Below are positions 53,188 to 60,875 of a stretch of DNA of 64,000 nucleotides, in pieces. The DNA is from Clostridiales bacterium (lineage in GTDB: Bacteria; Bacillota; Clostridia; Saccharofermentanales; Saccharofermentanaceae): positions 116,658 through 180,657 of the forward strand of contig JAGCGK010000124.1 in assembly GCA_017649645.1 (NCBI GenBank), written 5' to 3'. How positions within the stretch are numbered: position 1 is the first letter of the stretch; every line of letters begins with the position of its first letter. The notes beneath the pieces are model-generated. The model was not told the origin of the DNA and searched no databases. It saw nothing but the letters and a program-made list of their open reading frames with translations. Made by a program: the position numbers and the translations under genes.

Positions 53188-54573
53188 TTATTTATTTCCG
53201 CTTAAGTACTCATGGATACCCTGTGCGGCTTTCTTACCTGCTCCCATCGCAAGGATGACCGTTGCTGCTCCCGTAACGGCATCACCACCTGCGTAAACGC
53301 CTTCCTTAGTGGTCTTACCTGATTCCTCGGTAACGACGATGCACTTCTTGTTGTTCGTCTCAAGGCCTTTGGTCGTTTTCGCGATAAGAGGATTAGGGGA
53401 AGTACCGAGAGCCATGATCACGGAATCAGTCTCGATCTCGAACTCTGATCCTTCAACTGCAACAGGTCTTCTTCTGCCGCTGGCGTCAGGCTCGCCGAGT
53501 TCCATTCTTATGCACTTTATCGCACGGACGCACTTGTCGTCATCCATAAGGATCTCGATTGGATTTGTAAGAAGTTCGAACTTGATCCCTTCTTCTTTTG
53601 CATGATGAACTTCTTCTGCTCTGGCAGGAAGCTCCTTCTCGCTTCTTCTGTAGACGACAGTTACTTCAGAACCAAGACGCAGGGCTGTTCTTGCAGCATC
53701 CATCGCAACGTTACCGCCGCCTACTACAACAGTCTTTCCTGTCTTAAGGATCGGAGTATCGTAGTCATCTCTGAATGCTTTCATGAGATTACTTCTGGTT
53801 AAGTATTCGTTAGCTGAGAAAACGCCCTTAGCATTCTCGCCCGGTATCTTCATGAACATAGGAAGACCTGCACCGGAACCAATGAATACCGCTTCAAAAC
53901 CTTCACTCTCGATAAGCTCATCAATAGTTACGGATCTTCCGATAACGACATCAGTCTCGATCTTAACACCCAAAGACTTAACATTCTCGATCTCGGATCT
54001 TACTACCGTATCCTTAGGAAGTCTGAACTCCGGAATACCATAAGTAAGTACTCCGCCTGCTTCATGAAGCGCCTCGAAAATGGTTACGTCATAACCAAGT
54101 TTTGCCAAGTCACCTGCACATGTAAGACCCGCAGGACCAGCTCCTACGATCGCAACTTTGTGACCGTTTTCCGGTGCGAGCTTATGAGGCTTGATACCCT
54201 TTTCTCTTGCCTTATCGGCAACGTATCTTTCAAGCTTACCGATAGCAACCGCTTCGCCCTTGATCCCTCTTATGCACTTGGACTCACACTGTGTTTCCTG
54301 AGGACATACACGTCCGCATACTGCAGGAAGGGAACTTGAAAGCGAGAGCACATCATAAGCTCCTTCGATATCATTTTCCTTAAGTCTGGAGATAAATCCC
54401 GGAATGTTGATGTTAACAGGGCATCCTGCCACGCACTGGGGATTTTTACAGTTCAAGCATCTGGATGCTTCAAGAGCTGCTTCCTCGTCATTATATCCGA
54501 GACATACTTCGTCAAAATTCTTGGCTCTTACGAGAGGTTCCTGTTCCTTGATCGGTACTCTATCGTTAATCAT
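53188..54573 (-). CDS. nfnB: NfnB / glutamate-synthase-small-subunit-like flavoprotein
   Basis: 461 aa. N-terminal iron-sulphur ligands are in CLNCKNPQCVAGCPVNINIP and CGRVCPQETQCESKC. FAD binding: VAIVGAGPAGLTCAGDLAKLG. NADPH domain: VVVGGGNVAMDAARTALRLG. C-terminal FAD motif: GVYAGGDAVTGAATV. With the FNR-like partner upstream it forms NfnAB, which couples NADH and reduced ferredoxin oxidation to NADP+ reduction by electron bifurcation. Older names are GltA or SudA. The start overlaps the nfnA stop by 4 nt. Confidence 0.93.
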   Translation of the reverse strand: MINDRVPIKEQEPLVRAKNFDEVCLGYNDEEAALEASRCLNCKNPQCVAGCPVNINIPGFISRLKENDIEGAYDVLSLSSSLPAVCGRVCPQETQCESKCIRGIKGEAVAIGKLERYVADKAREKGIKPHKLAPENGHKVAIVGAGPAGLTCAGDLAKLGYDVTIFEALHEAGGVLTYGIPEFRLPKDTVVRSEIENVKSLGVKIETDVVIGRSVTIDELIESEGFEAVFIGSGAGLPMFMKIPGENAKGVFSANEYLTRSNLMKAFRDDYDTPILKTGKTVVVGGGNVAMDAARTALRLGSEVTVVYRRSEKELPARAEEVHHAKEEGIKFELLTNPIEILMDDDKCVRAIKCIRMELGEPDASGRRRPVAVEGSEFEIETDSVIMALGTSPNPLIAKTTKGLETNNKKCIVVTEESGKTTKEGVYAGGDAVTGAATVILAMGAGKKAAQGIHEYLSGNK

Positions 54574-55463
54574 TTCTCATCACCTCCGCAGTGTCCGCAT
54601 CCGCCATGATGGGTATCGCCTTCCTTAAGTTTAAGAAGCGCTCTTCCCTCTTCGGTCTTATAAAGTCTCATTCGATCCATTGCCTCATCGAAATTTACGA
54701 GGAATCCGTCGAACTCAGGACCGTCTATACAAGCGAACTTAACTTCATCTCCTACAGTTAATCTGCAGGCACCGCACATACCCGTACCGTCAACCATGAT
54801 AGGGTTCATGCTGACAATAGTAGGAATGTTGTAATTCTTAGTTGTGAGAACACAGAATTTCATCATGATCATAGGTCCTATCGAGACACAAAGATCGTAC
54901 TTCTTTCCCTGATTCTCAACGAGATCCTTAATGACTTCAGTAACAAGACCTTTTCTTCCGTAAGATCCGTCATCCGTTGTGATATAAAGATTTCCCGCAA
55001 CCTTCTTCATCTCTTCTTCAAGGATAACAAGTTCTTTATTCTTAGCTCCGATGATAACATCAGCATCTATACCGTGTTCATGAAGCCACTTGACCTGAGG
55101 ATAAACAGGAGCTGTACCAAGACCGCCTCCGACAAAGAGGATCTTCTTTTTCTTAACTTCCTCAATATCATCAGTAACAAGTTCTGAAGGATTACCCAAA
55201 GGACCTACAAAATCCATGAAGTAATCTCCTTCTTTCATGTCACCCATTCTGGTGGTGCTATAACCGATCTTTTGAACTACGATAGTTACTGTACCTTCAT
55301 CCCTGTTGTAATCACAAATTGTAAGAGGTATCCTCTCACCTTTCTCGTCGATCTTAACGATAACAAACTGTCCCGGCTCACAGTACTTAGCTGTTCTCGG
55401 AGCCACTACATCCATAAGAAAAATGAGCGGATGCAGATCGACCTTTCTTTTAATCAGATACAT
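54570..55463 (-). CDS. nfnA: NfnA / ferredoxin-NADP+ reductase-like subunit
   Basis: 297-aa partner of NfnB. The FAD domain has PGQFVIVKIDEKGERIPLTI, the NAD domain has ILFVGGGLGTAPVYPQVKWL, and the C-terminal [2Fe-2S] site uses Cys in DGTGMCGACRL and VKFACIDGPEFDG. A His/Gly/Cys-rich tail (HHGGCGHCGG) ends the protein and could bind a metal. The start at 55463 has GGAGG 7 nt upstream. A candidate structured RNA lies further upstream on the same strand. Confidence 0.92.
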   Translation of the reverse strand: MYLIKRKVDLHPLIFLMDVVAPRTAKYCEPGQFVIVKIDEKGERIPLTICDYNRDEGTVTIVVQKIGYSTTRMGDMKEGDYFMDFVGPLGNPSELVTDDIEEVKKKKILFVGGGLGTAPVYPQVKWLHEHGIDADVIIGAKNKELVILEEEMKKVAGNLYITTDDGSYGRKGLVTEVIKDLVENQGKKYDLCVSIGPMIMMKFCVLTTKNYNIPTIVSMNPIMVDGTGMCGACRLTVGDEVKFACIDGPEFDGFLVNFDEAMDRMRLYKTEEGRALLKLKEGDTHHGGCGHCGGDEK

Positions 55464-55585
55464 AGAATATCCTCCGTGTAAATTGATTTTCATTTTAATA
55501 TTATCATTTTAATACTAAATCACAGTTTTGCATACTAGTATATTAGTTAGATTTCATTCAAAAAACTTTTCGAACTTCCACACAT

Positions 55586-55613
55586 TAAAAGCCGCAACAG
55601 AAATGTCGCGGCT
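55586..55613 (-). terminator. Terminator of the predicted RNA upstream of nfnA
   Basis: AGCCGC-ACA/TGT-GCGGCT hairpin followed on the minus strand by TTTTAATG. Confidence 0.7.
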
Positions 55614-55800
55614 CCTAACGGTTTATAAGTTCATTTGGGGGGTGAGTCCCCGCTTTGGACATTTGATGATCCGTGCCTGGGTCATCATAGAGTGAGTAGT
55701 GTCTGCAACATGTCTATGGCGTTTTTTGTTTTTGCAGTTAATGTCCGTTTATTTGCAGGTAATATCATTACTTTACAAACTAGTTAGCGTTGGCTAACTG
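55586..55800 (-). ncRNA. Predicted structured RNA of about 215 nt, unidentified
   Basis: This is most of a 492-nt gap without any open frame. On the minus strand it has its own promoter and terminator. Possible helices: CTAAC + GTTTGTAA (55787-55773) with TTATAAAC + GTTAG (55628-55615) closing the molecule; GTAAT/ATTAC; GGACAT (55746) with ATGTCC (55662); GATGA/TCATC; GGGG/CCCC. CTGCAA (55737) with TTGCAG (55708) and CATAGA (55718) with TCTATG (55691) interleave, which would be a pseudoknot. The 5' CTAAC can also pair locally (AGTTAGC/GCTAACT), giving an alternative fold. I cannot match it to a named class; raiA-type RNA is one guess. Confidence 0.55.
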
Positions 55801-55806
55801 TGTGTT

Positions 55807-55835
55807 AGTTTAGCAGAGCATCTCTTCTTCGTCAA
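55807..55835 (-). promoter_or_regulatory. Sigma-A promoter of the predicted RNA
   Basis: Minus strand TTGACG, 17-nt spacer, TAAACT. No coding frame follows before the terminator at 55613. Confidence 0.75.
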
Positions 55836-55907
55836 CAGCAAAAACGTGTCATATGTTACACATGAAAAAATTTTCCAAAATACCTCAAAACCTTAATATC
55901 TTATCTA

Positions 55908-55935
55908 TTGAACTCAAATGGTTTCGCGTTATAAA
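55908..55935 (+). promoter_or_regulatory. Sigma-A promoter of the nitroreductase-fold gene
   Basis: TTGAAC, 16-nt spacer, TATAAA, 20 nt upstream of the ATG. Confidence 0.8.
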
Positions 55936-55955
55936 ATTATATCGGAGGTGAGATT

Positions 55956-56621
55956 ATGGATTTGAAGGAAGCTTTAAAGTTAAGACACTCCGTCAGACAA
56001 TATGAAGAAAAAGAACTTGGCGAAGATATCGTAACCAAGCTCGAATGCTTTATCACTGAGATCAATACTGAAAGCGGTCTTCATATTCAGCTCGTCAAAA
56101 ATGAGCCGCGTGCTTTCTCGGGAACACTTGCTCATTACGGTAATTTTTCAGGCGTAACTAACTACATCGCGATAGTCGGTAAGAAATCCGATACGCTGGA
56201 AGAAGATGCCGGTTATTACGGTCAGAAGATCGTTCTTTATGCACAGACATTGGGTCTTAACACCTGTTGGGTAGCAATGACATATTCAAAGGTCCCAAGT
56301 GCATTTAAGATCGGTCAGGGTGAAAAGATAGTTATCGTTATAACTATCGGTTACGGTGTCGATCAGGGACAGGAAAGAAAGTCCAAAAAACCGGAGGATG
56401 TTAGTAACATCGAAGCTGATTCTCCTGAGTGGTTCAAGGAAGGAATCGATGCTGCTCTTCTCGCCCCTACCGCAGTTAACCAGCAGAAGTTTAAACTCAT
56501 ACTTCTCGATGATAAGGTCAAGGCCAAGACAGGTCTTGGTTTTAACACAAAAATAGACCTCGGAATCGTTAAGTACAACTTCGAGGTCGGTTCAGGCAAA
56601 GATCATGATATCTGGGCTTAA
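55956..56621 (+). CDS. Nitroreductase-family flavoprotein
   Basis: 221 aa. The N-terminal LRHSVRQYEEKEL is the FMN-contacting motif of nitroreductases; AGYYGQKIVLYAQTLGLNTCWV and LLAPTAVNQQKFKL are family blocks. The substrate is not evident; such enzymes reduce nitro compounds, quinones or enones with NAD(P)H. GGAGG precedes the ATG. It overlaps the convergent SGNH hydrolase by 4 nt (both stops share TTAA). Confidence 0.9.
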   Translation: MDLKEALKLRHSVRQYEEKELGEDIVTKLECFITEINTESGLHIQLVKNEPRAFSGTLAHYGNFSGVTNYIAIVGKKSDTLEEDAGYYGQKIVLYAQTLGLNTCWVAMTYSKVPSAFKIGQGEKIVIVITIGYGVDQGQERKSKKPEDVSNIEADSPEWFKEGIDAALLAPTAVNQQKFKLILLDDKVKAKTGLGFNTKIDLGIVKYNFEVGSGKDHDIWA

Positions 56622-57268
56622 ATAAGTCCCGACTCTTTCAATTTGCTATAGATAGCTTTACCGAGTTTTATCTGTTCGGAAGGGTCAAGATGAACACCGT
56701 CCGCTTCACTCGGTTCTACAATCAAAGATGCATCCATAAACTCGCAGTCATACATTGACGCGAGTTTTTTATACCATTCAGGAATATCCTTGCAGATAGA
56801 TGGAGTCCTTCTGAAATCAAAACACTCGTCAAGCCATGTACCGTATGCCTTGCCTCCGAGCATAGGCGGAGCGATAAGAAGGATCTTCAACTTTCCTCCC
56901 ATACGGTATCTGTTATGTGTCTGAACTTTTTCCAAGAAGATCTGCATCTCACCTGCTATGTCCATAGCACAAAATCCGAACTTTGTCTTAAGATCGTTAC
57001 TTCCGAGCATTAAGATCATGATGTCCAGAGGACTTTGGCTCTCGAGACAAGGAATAATGTATTTCAGGCCGTTCTTCTCACCTTCCGCAGGATCATCTAC
57101 AGCGATGGTCCTTCCGTTATGTCCTTCCTCGATTACTTTATAATCGTCACCGAGCTCACTTTGCAGAACTCCTGTCCAGCGTTCGCTTTCAGGCATCCTG
57201 CTGCGCTTAACGGGATCAAATCCCCATGTAAGTGAATCTCCGAAACAAAGTATCCTTTTCTGTTCCAT
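56618..57268 (-). CDS. SGNH/GDSL hydrolase
   Basis: 216-aa esterase fold, no signal peptide, so cytoplasmic. Block I CFGDSLTWG (Ser12), block II with GHNGRT (Gly/Asn near 50), block III LGSND (Asn91), block V DGVHLDP with Asp190 and His193. The nearest described type is the small arylesterase/deacetylase group. Substrate unknown; the neighbour GH10 xylanase makes a carbohydrate esterase role possible but the enzyme is not secreted. GGAGG precedes the ATG. Confidence 0.88.
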   Translation of the reverse strand: MEQKRILCFGDSLTWGFDPVKRSRMPESERWTGVLQSELGDDYKVIEEGHNGRTIAVDDPAEGEKNGLKYIIPCLESQSPLDIMILMLGSNDLKTKFGFCAMDIAGEMQIFLEKVQTHNRYRMGGKLKILLIAPPMLGGKAYGTWLDECFDFRRTPSICKDIPEWYKKLASMYDCEFMDASLIVEPSEADGVHLDPSEQIKLGKAIYSKLKESGLI

Positions 57269-57307
57269 ATAAGCCTCCGAGAAAAATCGTTTATGTAATT
57301 GTACTAC

Positions 57308-57334
57308 AAAAAAAGGAGGTGCCGAAGCACCTCC
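57308..57334 (-). terminator. Terminator of the xylanase gene
   Basis: GGAGGTGC/GCACCTCC stem with a 4-nt loop, then a run of seven T on the minus strand. Confidence 0.9.
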
Positions 57335-57357
57335 CTAAGTTGTTTATTTCATTCGGA

Positions 57358-59919
57358 TCATTCAACAAGATTGATAGTACCGAATACTTCCGGATCCTGG
57401 TAACCGTTACCTGTGTTATCAGCCCAGCTGATAGTACCTGAACGTACACCGTCTGCTCCGGCATCGTTAACCTGAAGTTCGAGACCTACTGCTGTTCCTA
57501 CCTCAGGTGTAATGTCTGTCCACTTGAAAGAAGCTTCGATGACATATCCGTCATCTGTGATCTTAACAGCGGACTTCATGTTCTCTTCAAGACACTTATC
57601 GCCGTTGAATGAGAGGAAGTTCTCATAGCTTACACGATACTGCTTATCGTCAGGCTCATATCCGCCTGCCTTAGCATTATTCTCATCGATGAATACCTCG
57701 ATGGAATCCTGCTCCCAAGCATTCTCGTTATCCTTGTTAAGAACGGAATCCTTAACTGTGAAGATTACATAGAGATTTTCCTCATCCCAGAGGAGCTTAG
57801 CAGAACCGGTACACTTAGCACCGAGTACGATATCAAGTGGAACATCAGCTGCATTAGCCCATGCATCATCGAGTTCACCGTCTACAGTAACAGTACCCTT
57901 CTTAACATCCATTGATGGACGCTCCAAAGCCTTGATATCAAAGTCGAGCTTGGAAGAATCAACGAATGCCCAGTAAGCGAGCTTAGCCTGATATCTTCCG
58001 TCGAAGAGAAGTGGATACTGAGCGAGAAGTCCGTTAGCACCGCCACCAACATTGCTCTGTGACTGGAGCCATGAGTTAGGATCGATTACACCCCAAACTG
58101 TGATACCGGATACATCGATTCCGTCTTCCTTATCGAGTGTCTTAAGTACTTCGTAGATCTGGTTGAGGTATACAGCCTGACGGTTGTACTCATCAGGGAG
58201 CATTTCCTTACTTCCGTCAAATCCTACACTTGTCTTAACATCAAGCTCTGTGAGCATGATCTTATCAACAACCTTAGCATACTCTCTTGCGCATGTCTCG
58301 ATCTGACCTACAGAAGGAGCATTAACTGTGTAGTGACCCTGCATTCCGAAACCGTCGATACGTGTTCCTTCTGCAGCCTTAACGTCTTCGATGAGCTTAA
58401 CGATACCTTCGCACTTCTTAAGGTTGCACTCGTTGTAATCGTTGTAGTAGAGCTCCAAAGAAGCAGGTGCATACTTGTTAGCGAACTTGAAAGCATTGAT
58501 GATGAACTCGTTGCTCTGATATACCTTCCACCAGGAAGACTTGCTTCCGTGTGTATCATCAGTAAGTTCACCGCCTGCCTCTTCGTCAGTTCTGTATGTA
58601 TTTGTTGCATCACTGATTGCTTCGTTTACAACGTCCCAGCCGTAGAAGAGTCCTTCGTACTTGCTGCCGGAACCTGTGTAATATGTAAGCATTGAAGAAA
58701 TGTACCACTCAAGACGCTTATTCATCTCGTCCTTGGATACGTATGGCTTTGTTGCATCATAATCTTCGTGGAAGAACCACTCAGGTGTCTGAGAGTGCCA
58801 TACGAGAACGTGTCCTCTTACCTTGATAGCATGATCAGGATTTGCTTCGTTCCAAGCAAGGATCTCATCAAGGATAGCATCTGCACGGGAGTGATCGAGT
58901 ACAGGTACTGTCATGGTCTCGCCGTTAAACTCAACTTCCTCGAGAGCACCGACTTCGTGGTTGTTATAACCGAACATAGCATCAGGCTTAAGTTCGTTAC
59001 CGATCGTAATTGCATTGAAGTGCTTCTCAACAAGCTCCATCAAGAGAGCATCATTAAGCTCAGACTGAACGATGGATGTACCGCAGATAGCATCATCACC
59101 GAGACCGTCAGCTGAAGCAACTACAGAACGGAGATCAGGAATGTCCTTCTCTACTTCTGCAGGTCCGAGATCTTCGATCTCAGAGTCAGGTGCGAGGATA
59201 AATCCTGCGATGTAGTAGTCACCCTTTACGCAGTCGCCGCTACCGTAATCAGTACCCTGCTCGATGATACGGATAACTGCCTTATCAAGTGAACCGCTCC
59301 ATTGTGGAGTAAATGTTCCTGCAAAACGTGTCCATACACCAGGCTCAAGCTGCTGGCTGCATGTACCTGAGATCTCAGCAGAATAAGAACCGAGATAGCT
59401 TGTCTGTCCGTCGACTGTCATGTAAGGAGCGAAGTCGATCTGACGCTGATTAGCAGGAGCACCGTCATAATCGGAAGACAACTTTGCGTAGAACTCATAG
59501 TTGTAAGTTACGCCGCTCTGAACATCTGCCGTAATGTCCTGAGCAAAGCAGTCGTAAGGTGAAGCAGAAGCAGGATCTCTGTCGATCACGCCGTAGGTAG
59601 AATATGCATCACATGCCTCTGATGCATCGTTACCTGCAGAGATAACAGAACTTCCGCATTCGATCGACCACATGCTTACATCAGAATCTTCAAAGAAACC
59701 GTTCTTGATGATGGTTCCCTCAGAACTGATAGTGCTGACGATAGTAGGCATTGTCCAGCCTTCGTCTTTGGTCGTTTCCGTTGTCTGTTCGGAACTTTCC
59801 GTTGTAGTGGTCTCTTCGCCTGAAGTCTCTGTTGACTCCTTGCTGTTACAAGCTACTACGGAAAAGACCATAGCAGTTGCAAGTGCTGCCCCTACAACAC
59901 TTCTAAACACTTTTTTCAT
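57358..59919 (-). CDS. Lipoprotein GH10 endo-xylanase with two carbohydrate-binding modules
   Basis: 853 aa. Lipobox VVAC (Cys24), a Thr/Glu/Ser linker, a carbohydrate-binding module of CBM4/9/22 type at about 60-245 (NGFFEDSDVSMW), a GH10 barrel at about 260-655, and a C-terminal CBM9-like module at about 670-853 (VTVDGELDDAW, LLWDEENLYVIFTV). Acid/base Glu433 is in GWDVVNEAIS and nucleophile Glu558 in MLTELDVK; WHSQTPEWFF and QGHY are also typical. It should cut the xylan backbone at the cell surface. The start at 59919 has GGAGG 5 nt upstream. Monocistronic, with a hairpin and a palindrome in its 5' region. Confidence 0.95.
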   Translation of the reverse strand: MKKVFRSVVGAALATAMVFSVVACNSKESTETSGEETTTTESSEQTTETTKDEGWTMPTIVSTISSEGTIIKNGFFEDSDVSMWSIECGSSVISAGNDASEACDAYSTYGVIDRDPASASPYDCFAQDITADVQSGVTYNYEFYAKLSSDYDGAPANQRQIDFAPYMTVDGQTSYLGSYSAEISGTCSQQLEPGVWTRFAGTFTPQWSGSLDKAVIRIIEQGTDYGSGDCVKGDYYIAGFILAPDSEIEDLGPAEVEKDIPDLRSVVASADGLGDDAICGTSIVQSELNDALLMELVEKHFNAITIGNELKPDAMFGYNNHEVGALEEVEFNGETMTVPVLDHSRADAILDEILAWNEANPDHAIKVRGHVLVWHSQTPEWFFHEDYDATKPYVSKDEMNKRLEWYISSMLTYYTGSGSKYEGLFYGWDVVNEAISDATNTYRTDEEAGGELTDDTHGSKSSWWKVYQSNEFIINAFKFANKYAPASLELYYNDYNECNLKKCEGIVKLIEDVKAAEGTRIDGFGMQGHYTVNAPSVGQIETCAREYAKVVDKIMLTELDVKTSVGFDGSKEMLPDEYNRQAVYLNQIYEVLKTLDKEDGIDVSGITVWGVIDPNSWLQSQSNVGGGANGLLAQYPLLFDGRYQAKLAYWAFVDSSKLDFDIKALERPSMDVKKGTVTVDGELDDAWANAADVPLDIVLGAKCTGSAKLLWDEENLYVIFTVKDSVLNKDNENAWEQDSIEVFIDENNAKAGGYEPDDKQYRVSYENFLSFNGDKCLEENMKSAVKITDDGYVIEASFKWTDITPEVGTAVGLELQVNDAGADGVRSGTISWADNTGNGYQDPEVFGTINLVE

Positions 59920-59937
59920 ACTAACCTCCATATTTAT

Positions 59938-59956
59938 ATATTGCTCTTCGCAATAT
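59938..59956 (-). promoter_or_regulatory. 5' leader hairpin of the xylanase gene
   Basis: ATATTGC/GCAATAT perfect 7-bp stem with a 5-nt loop, just upstream of the GGAGG. May protect the mRNA 5' end or affect translation. Confidence 0.45.
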
Positions 59957-59980
59957 GGGTTACTTTAGAATATATCCTTA

Positions 59981-59990
59981 GAAACGTTTC
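59981..59990 (-). promoter_or_regulatory. Candidate LacI-type operator upstream of the xylanase gene
   Basis: GAAACGTTTC, a perfect palindrome with a central CG, as preferred by LacI-family regulators. It resembles a catabolite response element core but is shorter than the consensus by one base on each side. Confidence 0.4.
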
Positions 59991-60087
59991 GTGATATACC
60001 GACAAACTCTAGGATTTGTACTGTCAATCGTGTTTTTTTGAAGGGCAAAGTAAAAATACGTCGCGAAAAATATAAAATTTTTGCGCT

Positions 60088-60261
60088 TTAGATCTGATGA
60101 CGAACTGTTTTGTATTCGTCACCGTCTCTATAGAACGGACAATCCTTTGTCCCCTTATACATCATGCGTTCGATATCGTCTTCATCGATATTGGCATCAC
60201 AGACATATTCTCCCGTGAAGTCATCATAGTTATAGAAGACGCAATAATCACATTTACTCAT
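60088..60261 (-). CDS. Small cysteine-rich protein, DUF6472-like (57 aa)
   Basis: 57 aa, starting MSKCDYCVFYNYDDFTGEY, with four Cys (CDYC pair, VCDAN, DCPFY) and the ending FYRDGDEYKTVRHQI. This matches my memory of the DUF6472 family of short Clostridial proteins; function unknown, metal binding likely. Its ATG overlaps the stop of the PNPOx-fold gene by one base (TGATG), so the two are translationally coupled. Confidence 0.8.
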   Translation of the reverse strand: MSKCDYCVFYNYDDFTGEYVCDANIDEDDIERMMYKGTKDCPFYRDGDEYKTVRHQI

Positions 60262-60656
60262 CAGATGAGACTTTCCCCTTCACCCATGACTGTAATATCG
60301 ACACAGGTCGCATCCTCCAGATGGAACATCATCATCTTATTTCCTGTCTGCTCATTATAGATACCTCTTAAGTGAGGTGCACCTTCCAAAGCAGCCTCTG
60401 CATACTTATTATCCTCTTCGAAAACAGCCTTTCCGGTGTAGCGCATCCAGTGTCCGTCAGGTTTGCTGGCAACGATCTCGACTTTCGGATTTTTTACCAT
60501 CTGCTTATATACGTTCTTAAAATCACCGATACCGAAGAGCACCTTTCCGTCCATCTCCAGATGAAGACCTAAAGGTCTGATCTTAGGCTGATCACCGTCA
60601 ACTGTTGCAAGGAAAAATACTCCGGCTTCACTCAAAAAATCATTGATTCTACTCAT
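60261..60656 (-). CDS. Pyridoxamine-5'-phosphate-oxidase-fold flavoprotein
   Basis: 131 aa, split-barrel flavin-binding fold (FLATVDGDQPKIRPLGLHLEMDGK, then HWMRYTGKAVFE and MMMFHLEDATCVDI). True PdxH enzymes are longer, so this is a general FMN- or F420-type reductase homologue. GGAG precedes the ATG. Its promoter is divergent from the first DUF4214 gene. Confidence 0.88.
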   Translation of the reverse strand: MSRINDFLSEAGVFFLATVDGDQPKIRPLGLHLEMDGKVLFGIGDFKNVYKQMVKNPKVEIVASKPDGHWMRYTGKAVFEEDNKYAEAALEGAPHLRGIYNEQTGNKMMMFHLEDATCVDITVMGEGESLI

Positions 60657-60669
60657 ACAAACTCTCCTT

Positions 60670-60875
60670 TTCGAAAAAATAGTTACATAAATAATAGCAC
60701 AGCAGACAAATCAGTATAAAGACAAAACAAACTGACTCATGTTAAAATCATTTTATATTTATCTAATTGAGGAGGTATGGCAAATGCAACTTCGAACTAT
60801 AGCTTCAAAGATAGCCGGGCTTTCTTTGGCTTTGGTAATGGCAGCAGGCGTCTTACTTATCAACGCTCCCAAGGT
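60670..60875 (+). repeat. Duplicated promoter-signal peptide block, copy 1
   Basis: About 205 nt covering the upstream region, AGGAGG and signal-peptide codons of the first DUF4214 gene. It is nearly identical to 62775-62978; from the ATG to the end of the signal peptide only a few bases differ. An extended -10 TGTTAAAAT is kept in both copies. Confidence 0.85.

Noticed and set aside
55620..55730. Plus-strand RNA ending at the T-rich stretch near 55720
   Set aside because: A CATAGA/TCTATG hairpin followed by TTTTTTG exists on the plus strand, but no plus-strand promoter was found, whereas the minus strand has a consensus-like promoter and a better terminator stem.
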